From Atrichornis clamosus (Eukaryota > Chordata > Aves > Passeriformes > Menuridae): a stretch of DNA of 64,000 bases. The number at the start of each line of letters is the position of its first letter. Position 1 is the stretch's first letter. Made by a program: the position numbers and the translations under genes. Shown here one piece after another: positions 59,118 to 64,000 of this stretch. The stretch is from contig WBMZ01006384.1 of the NCBI GenBank assembly GCA_013400975.1, forward strand, positions 1 through 64,000. Reading direction: 5' to 3'. Under the pieces are notes generated by a model. That model was not told where the DNA came from, searched no databases, and saw only the letters and a program-made list of their open reading frames with translations.

Positions 59118-60774
59118 GAAGATAACAGGAACATCTAAATCATCTACCACAATATCTCTGGCCATAGCTAAACTTCTACATGCCAAACACGTGTCACTAT
59201 GAAAAAGCTTTCAACCTTTCTGGAAGTGAGGAAAGTCACAGTTTGAGTGGAACTTACATAGGCCTATGGGTGTTAATTTGAAATGAAAGGGTAAAGAGCT
59301 CACCAAGACACAGAGCACAGTTTTGTGAGCAGATGGGCACACGTAAGGTACCCTTCACAGCAGCAGAGTGAAAGAGTGTACTCAGTACCACAAAACCTGC
59401 TGAGTTCACAGGAATTCATGCTCTGTGCCTCTGGCTCTGCCACTGCATTTGAATAATACCTTACACCAGCTTTGTACTGTTTTTATGTATGTGCAGAGCA
59501 CACCAGGCTTTAACCACAATGACTGTACTTTCAGATGCTGCAGCTGAGGTTAATGTATCTCATAAAACAGTGTCTCATTATGAGGATGTCAGTGTTTTCA
59601 TCTGAAGCCACACAGGAAAGAATAAAATGATAGAAAATTACACCCTTTTTTAATACGAGCTTTCTCAATTTTGCCCGTTGTCTATAACCCAAGATTGCTA
59701 AGGTTTCCTAGAAAACAGATGTCTAAATGAAGACTCCTAGGGCTGTTCCAGGAAGAAACTGTTATGGAGTTTGTCTTAAAGACAAGCTCCTATAGGTGAG
59801 CAAAAGACTGAATTTGTGTGGGTTTATTAAGTAATTTATCTGTCAGGTGTTTTAAGGTTTGCTTTGATTGCTGACTCAAATACAGGCAAGTTAAGCTTAG
59901 AAATGGTCCAGTAGAGAAGTAGCAGCAAGCATTGCCCTTGGTGATTTTCTGCTTTCTGCATTCACTGTGGTAATTCGTAAATGTCTTATGTTTAATCTCT
60001 TAGGTTCATTAACTCATTTTATAATTGGACAGTATGCACACAAAACCCCTGCATTTTCTTTTTATTTGAAATTTGAAATTGCTAGAACCATTGAAGCAGA
60101 CAGATAATTGATCATGTATTTCTGGCAAACTAAGACTTCTGTGGTAGTTTAGTTTGTTATGTCTCAAGAAGCTTCAGTATTGATCTACATAATAATCATG
60201 GTGAAACTACATTGTTATTATTGCCTTTGAGGCTCCAAAAAACTTGTAAGAGGCGGTATTGGGGAGAATATGGGTTTGAATCAAATGGCACACCCAGTGG
60301 CTGAGCGACCCCTTTCAAACCACCGTATAACTTCACTTCCTTTCCAAAGTGCTTTTTGTTTTTCCTTTTTATGAGACCTACAGCAGCAGATGTTTCTTTG
60401 TTCCAGTAGTTATACCTGAGATGTTTTATGCTTTCTGCTAATCCTCAAACTGCCAGAGTCTCACATTTTCCTGAGGACACAGCTTCCCTTAATGTGAAAA
60501 CAAAACAAAACCAATTCACGCCACCTCCACAGTCTTCCTGGCAGTACGGAGAAGCCAGAAATACCAGCCTTCAACACAAATAGGAAATCTCCAATTTAGG
60601 TGGTTTGAAAGAAAAGCATGAAATACACATTGCCCTATCCATTGTCCTTCCTTAGCAGAAGGAGCTGGCAAGTGGAGGGAAGTGGTTACTTTCTCCTCAG
60701 TGCCTGTGGGGCCACATCCAACCTGTGTCCCATTTCAGGGCGTGCTGGTACAAGAGAAAGTACTGAACGGGAGA

Positions 60775-61222
60775 GAATCCAAAGGTCAAAGGGCTGAAGG
60801 AGGGAATTTGAGAGTAAAGGCTGAGGAAACTGGGCTGGTTCACCCTGAGAAGAGAAACCTAAATGGGGATCTAGGGGAAACAAGAGAGTTCCCCCACCTA
60901 GAGGGAGGCTAGGGGAAGAAGGAGTGAACCTCGTAGAGGTGCTCAGAGGAACCCACAGCAGCCATAGACACAAATTGAAGCAAGGGAAATTCTGGTGGGA
61001 AATTAGGGGGAAAAAAGGTGTTTCACCCTAAGGATTGTACAGTACAGAAGGAGGTGCCCAGAAAAGCTGGGGAGTCTCCATCTGTGGTGATATTTAAAAC
61101 TTAACTGGACAAGGCTTCAAAGCTTGGACTTAACTTTGAAAGCAACCCTGTTTTGAGAAAGAGAATAGACAGGATGATCTCCCAAAGTCCCTTCTGGACT
61201 GGATTTTTCTGATTCCGTGACC
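60775..61222 (+). mobile_element. CR1 retrotransposon 3' fragment, longest copy in the window
   Basis: The block starts with the terminal coding and early UTR part of CR1 (GAGAATCCAAAGGTC; CTGGTTCACCCTGAGAAGAG), continues through AGCAAGGGAAATTCTGG, GGAGGTGCCCAGAAAAGCTG and ACAGGATGATCTCCCAAAG, and ends TCCCTTCTGGACTGG and TTTTTCTGATTCCGTGA. It is degraded, with internal deletions and no usable frame. Confidence 0.85.
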
Positions 61223-63571
61223 TCATAGAGTGGTGTGAAGAGGCCCAACTTAGAGTGGCTAAACTGTCAGGTTTCACATCCATTTTTTCACTTTTTAGTT
61301 GCTGATGTAGTTGGTAAAGCTTTTGATTGTACACACTATTGCATGATAGAGGAATTGCATGAGCACAAAGAAGAACAAGCACATTTCCTAGATAAATACT
61401 TCCTGCATGGGAAATGCCCCTTTTATCATGATACGCCTCTAACAGCTAATGATGCACATCTGTGTTTCTGAGTAGGATCTTTCTGAAATATGGGAAACAT
61501 GGATTCTGAGAATAGCCCAAACACAGGAAAAAATCTCCTGAGCTATTCAAAGGCACTTTTCTCATGACAGTGTATGACAGCATTCCTAAGACCTATAGCA
61601 AGCATGAAAGTTTTTAATAATTTTCAACAGAGTAAATCCATTACTTTTAATTACAGTCATTCCTAGGGTAACTGCACTGTGTGGAACTATTCCATGACAG
61701 CAAGTGTTCACTATCCTTTCCAACCACTCAACAGATGTGCTATCTTATAGCACAAAATGGCCTTGGTGTTTCGTGTCAGGGATGGCTGCATTTCAGCAAT
61801 ACCAGTAATTGCTGAACACGGGGGTGAAGAGCATTTTGAGAGCTCTCAGACTGTAATAGAACTCGGTTATGATAATGCTCTAAGTGTGAACCCTCTTAAG
61901 GGATGTCTCAGATGCTGAAGAATTGGATGGAAATCTGGGATGTAATAGCTAGTTTCATGTCAGGCCATTTTTTCCCTATAATCCTTCTGTGCTCCAAGAT
62001 TATTGTTGTTGCCTGGCACATACTCTCATGTTGATAGTAGAACATCTCTTTTATAGTGATGTAAAAGAAACATCATAAATGCAGAAACAGAGAGAGAATG
62101 TTCCCATCACTCCCACAGTTGAGAACCTGAGATTGAAGTGATTTCTTTCTTTTAAAATCAAAGGACTTTCTTGTTTCCATATGAACCTTGAATCACAGCA
62201 GGCTTAAGTGTTTCCTGCATTGTAACCCCCAGCATGAATTACAGAGGATGTAAAGCTGTGTCTGTCCAAGAGTTCACTCCAGGCTGAAATGAGGGGAGGA
62301 ATGACCCCCACTTCCACTGCTCAGAGTGAGTGACTTTGCTGCCCTTCTTCTGCCCCTTCTGATGCTTACTGGGCCCTTTGCTGAGCCAGATGAGCCCTCT
62401 GGTGCTCTGTGTCACCAGCACGTCTGCAGCTGGCAGTGGGGGTGCAGTTGAGGAGGCAGGGGGAGGAAAAGGAGAGCTTCCTGTCTCAGTGGTACAATCA
62501 TCTTGAGCCTTAAGTGTAATTTTAGCCTCAAAACCACTCTTATTTTAGCCTGTAAGCCATTTGCTGAAAAACATATTTTCACTTTTTGAAGTGATTCAAG
62601 TCTCCAGGCAATGCCGTCTTAAAGAAAGTGGGCAAATTTTGCTGACACAAACTCCACAACAAATTTAGAACAAAACACAAGTGCAGTTTGGCAAATAATC
62701 TGAAAATTCCTTTCCTGTCACAGCGAGGTGGTTTTTTGTCTTTATTAGTGTAGTGTCTTTTCTAGTTCTCCCTCCTCTCTGTCACTTAATGGAAACCATA
62801 TTTGATGTGGTAGACTGAAAAAAAATTTTTAAATAAATCTTTTTGTTTGGCTGTTTTATTTTATAAAATACTTCCTTTCCTCCCCCCACCCTCTCTTAAG
62901 ACTCATCTGCATTCCAGGTCTGTTTCTGCTCCCAGAGAATACATTCCACAGGCATGGTTTACTGATCATTTTAAAAAGCCTTCTATTTAGCCAAAACGTA
63001 ACAGGAAAAAAAAAGATTAGTCTATAAAGAGAATAAATAAAAGATTTATTTTTCCTTAAACGTTGAAAGAAATAGTGATGGTGAACACGCTAATAAATGT
63101 TTTCAGGAGGAAAGGTCAGTGACAACAATATCAAATTCTCATAAAACTCTTGCTTCAGTAAATGAAGCAATGAAATGAAAAAAGATATTAATATCGGCTG
63201 TGTGCTGTTAAGCATCTCTAAGACCCATTGCAATAATAATAGTGGGCATCTCTTCTTGTGATTTTGAAGTGGCTATCAAAATGTTTACTTGTACTTGTCT
63301 CGTCAAACAGCTCTGAAAATGAAGGTGGTGTAAAGCTGGAAATAAATGTGTTCTTTACAGGCCCTTGATTTCAAGTAATTATACACACATACACATGGTG
63401 CTACTCTCCAACGACCTTTGGACTTTTATACTGAGAAGTCCAACTTGAACCTTTTACATGCAACTAAATATAACATCTCTATTGTGTGCATGGAAGAACT
63501 GAAATACTTAGTAATTTATGTTATACATATGGAAGTAATTCACGGAATTAATTGATACATAAATTGCTATA

Positions 63572-63645
63572 TTGCTATATCACAGCATCAGTAATGGTTG
63601 GGGATGAAGAGACCTTTGGAGACCGTTTAGTCCAGCCCTCTTGTT
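63572..63645 (-). mobile_element. CR1 fragment, reverse orientation
   Basis: ATCACAGCATCAGTAATGG, TTGGGGATGAAGAGACCTTT, GGAGACCGTTTAGTCCAGCC and CTCTTGTTAAAGCAGG correspond to the reverse complement of a CR1 3' end (tail first, then the GGTCTCTTCC-like segment). Only about 75 bases align by eye; the following 50 may belong too. Confidence 0.75.
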
Positions 63646-64000
63646 AAAGCAGGAACATTCAGGCACTGCTGATACACATGCTGGTAAATAGTTACAGAAC
63701 CTCACAAAGCAGTGAACTTAGTCACTCTTTTAATTGAAGCACTCTTATTGCTGCATTTTCTTGAGTGATCACTCCAAATCACACTAAATAATTTCCTGGG
63801 AAGCCAACTACAGAGCACTGAGTCCTCCTGTTACAGAGTAAACAAATCCTGACAGCCCAGTGTCTGGATAAAAAAGTGCCGGAACAGAAGATTATTCTTA
63901 TTTTCATACCCAGAAAAGAATACTTCTAAGCTTGACATAGAAATGGTACTTGACATTTTATATAGGAAAAGTTTCTGTGATAGCATGAGCGACAGAAACT

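Larger units (their letters stand above)
57291..64000. other. AT-rich noncoding region at the right edge
   Basis: The stretch 57291-58340 is notably AT-rich and without long frames. Two plus-strand CR1 fragments follow (58905-59117 and about 60775-61222), and a reversed CR1 head lies at 63572-63645. I looked for myotrophin (MTPN) ankyrin exons, expected next by synteny, and found none. Its 3' UTR could in principle lie here unrecognised. Confidence 0.5.

Noticed and set aside
57291..64000. Search for MTPN (myotrophin) ankyrin-repeat exons
   Set aside because: No sequence encoding the HYAADCGQ or EFLLLKGAD type segments was seen on the minus strand.

Overview
This is vertebrate nuclear DNA, almost certainly avian. 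It has small coding exons with GT-AG splice sites, long AT-rich introns, and several truncated CR1 non-LTR retrotransposon 3' ends, one with the typical bird tail of repeated ATTCTATG. I see no bacterial, viral or plasmid organisation. The CR1 variants would suit a passerine or other neoavian bird, but I cannot name the species from the sequence.

Two genes can be supported, both on the minus strand. From about 15.3 kb down to 1.1 kb lies the 5' half of SLC13A4, the sodium-sulfate cotransporter NaS2. Eight coding exons, including two very short linker exons of 40 and 55 nt, join in frame to give about 303 residues of a protein of roughly 626. The remaining exons must lie left of position 1. 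From about 28.3 kb to 19.9 kb lies FAM180A, a small secreted protein of unknown function. Its two C-terminal exons are clear and join in phase. A candidate first exon with a possible signal peptide lies near 28.3 kb, with a TATA-like box about 340 bases upstream. SLC13A4 next to FAM180A in the same orientation is the order I recall from human chromosome 7q33. There MTPN and then CHRM2 follow, so MTPN is expected beyond the right edge.

From 28.7 kb to 64 kb I recognise no exon of any known gene. This 35 kb is AT-rich noncoding DNA with three CR1 fragments, simple repeats, a palindromic 14-bp tandem repeat and a GC-richer island near 37.7-38.0 kb. It may hold distal regulatory elements or unrecognised noncoding transcripts, but the sequence alone cannot show that.

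No novel system was found. The items most worth a second look are a CR1 copy ending within about 10 bases of the SLC13A4 exon 7 splice donor, the fast-changing linker exons of SLC13A4, the furin-type site and uncertain start of FAM180A, and a few unexplained open frames or strong splice donors without an assigned gene.
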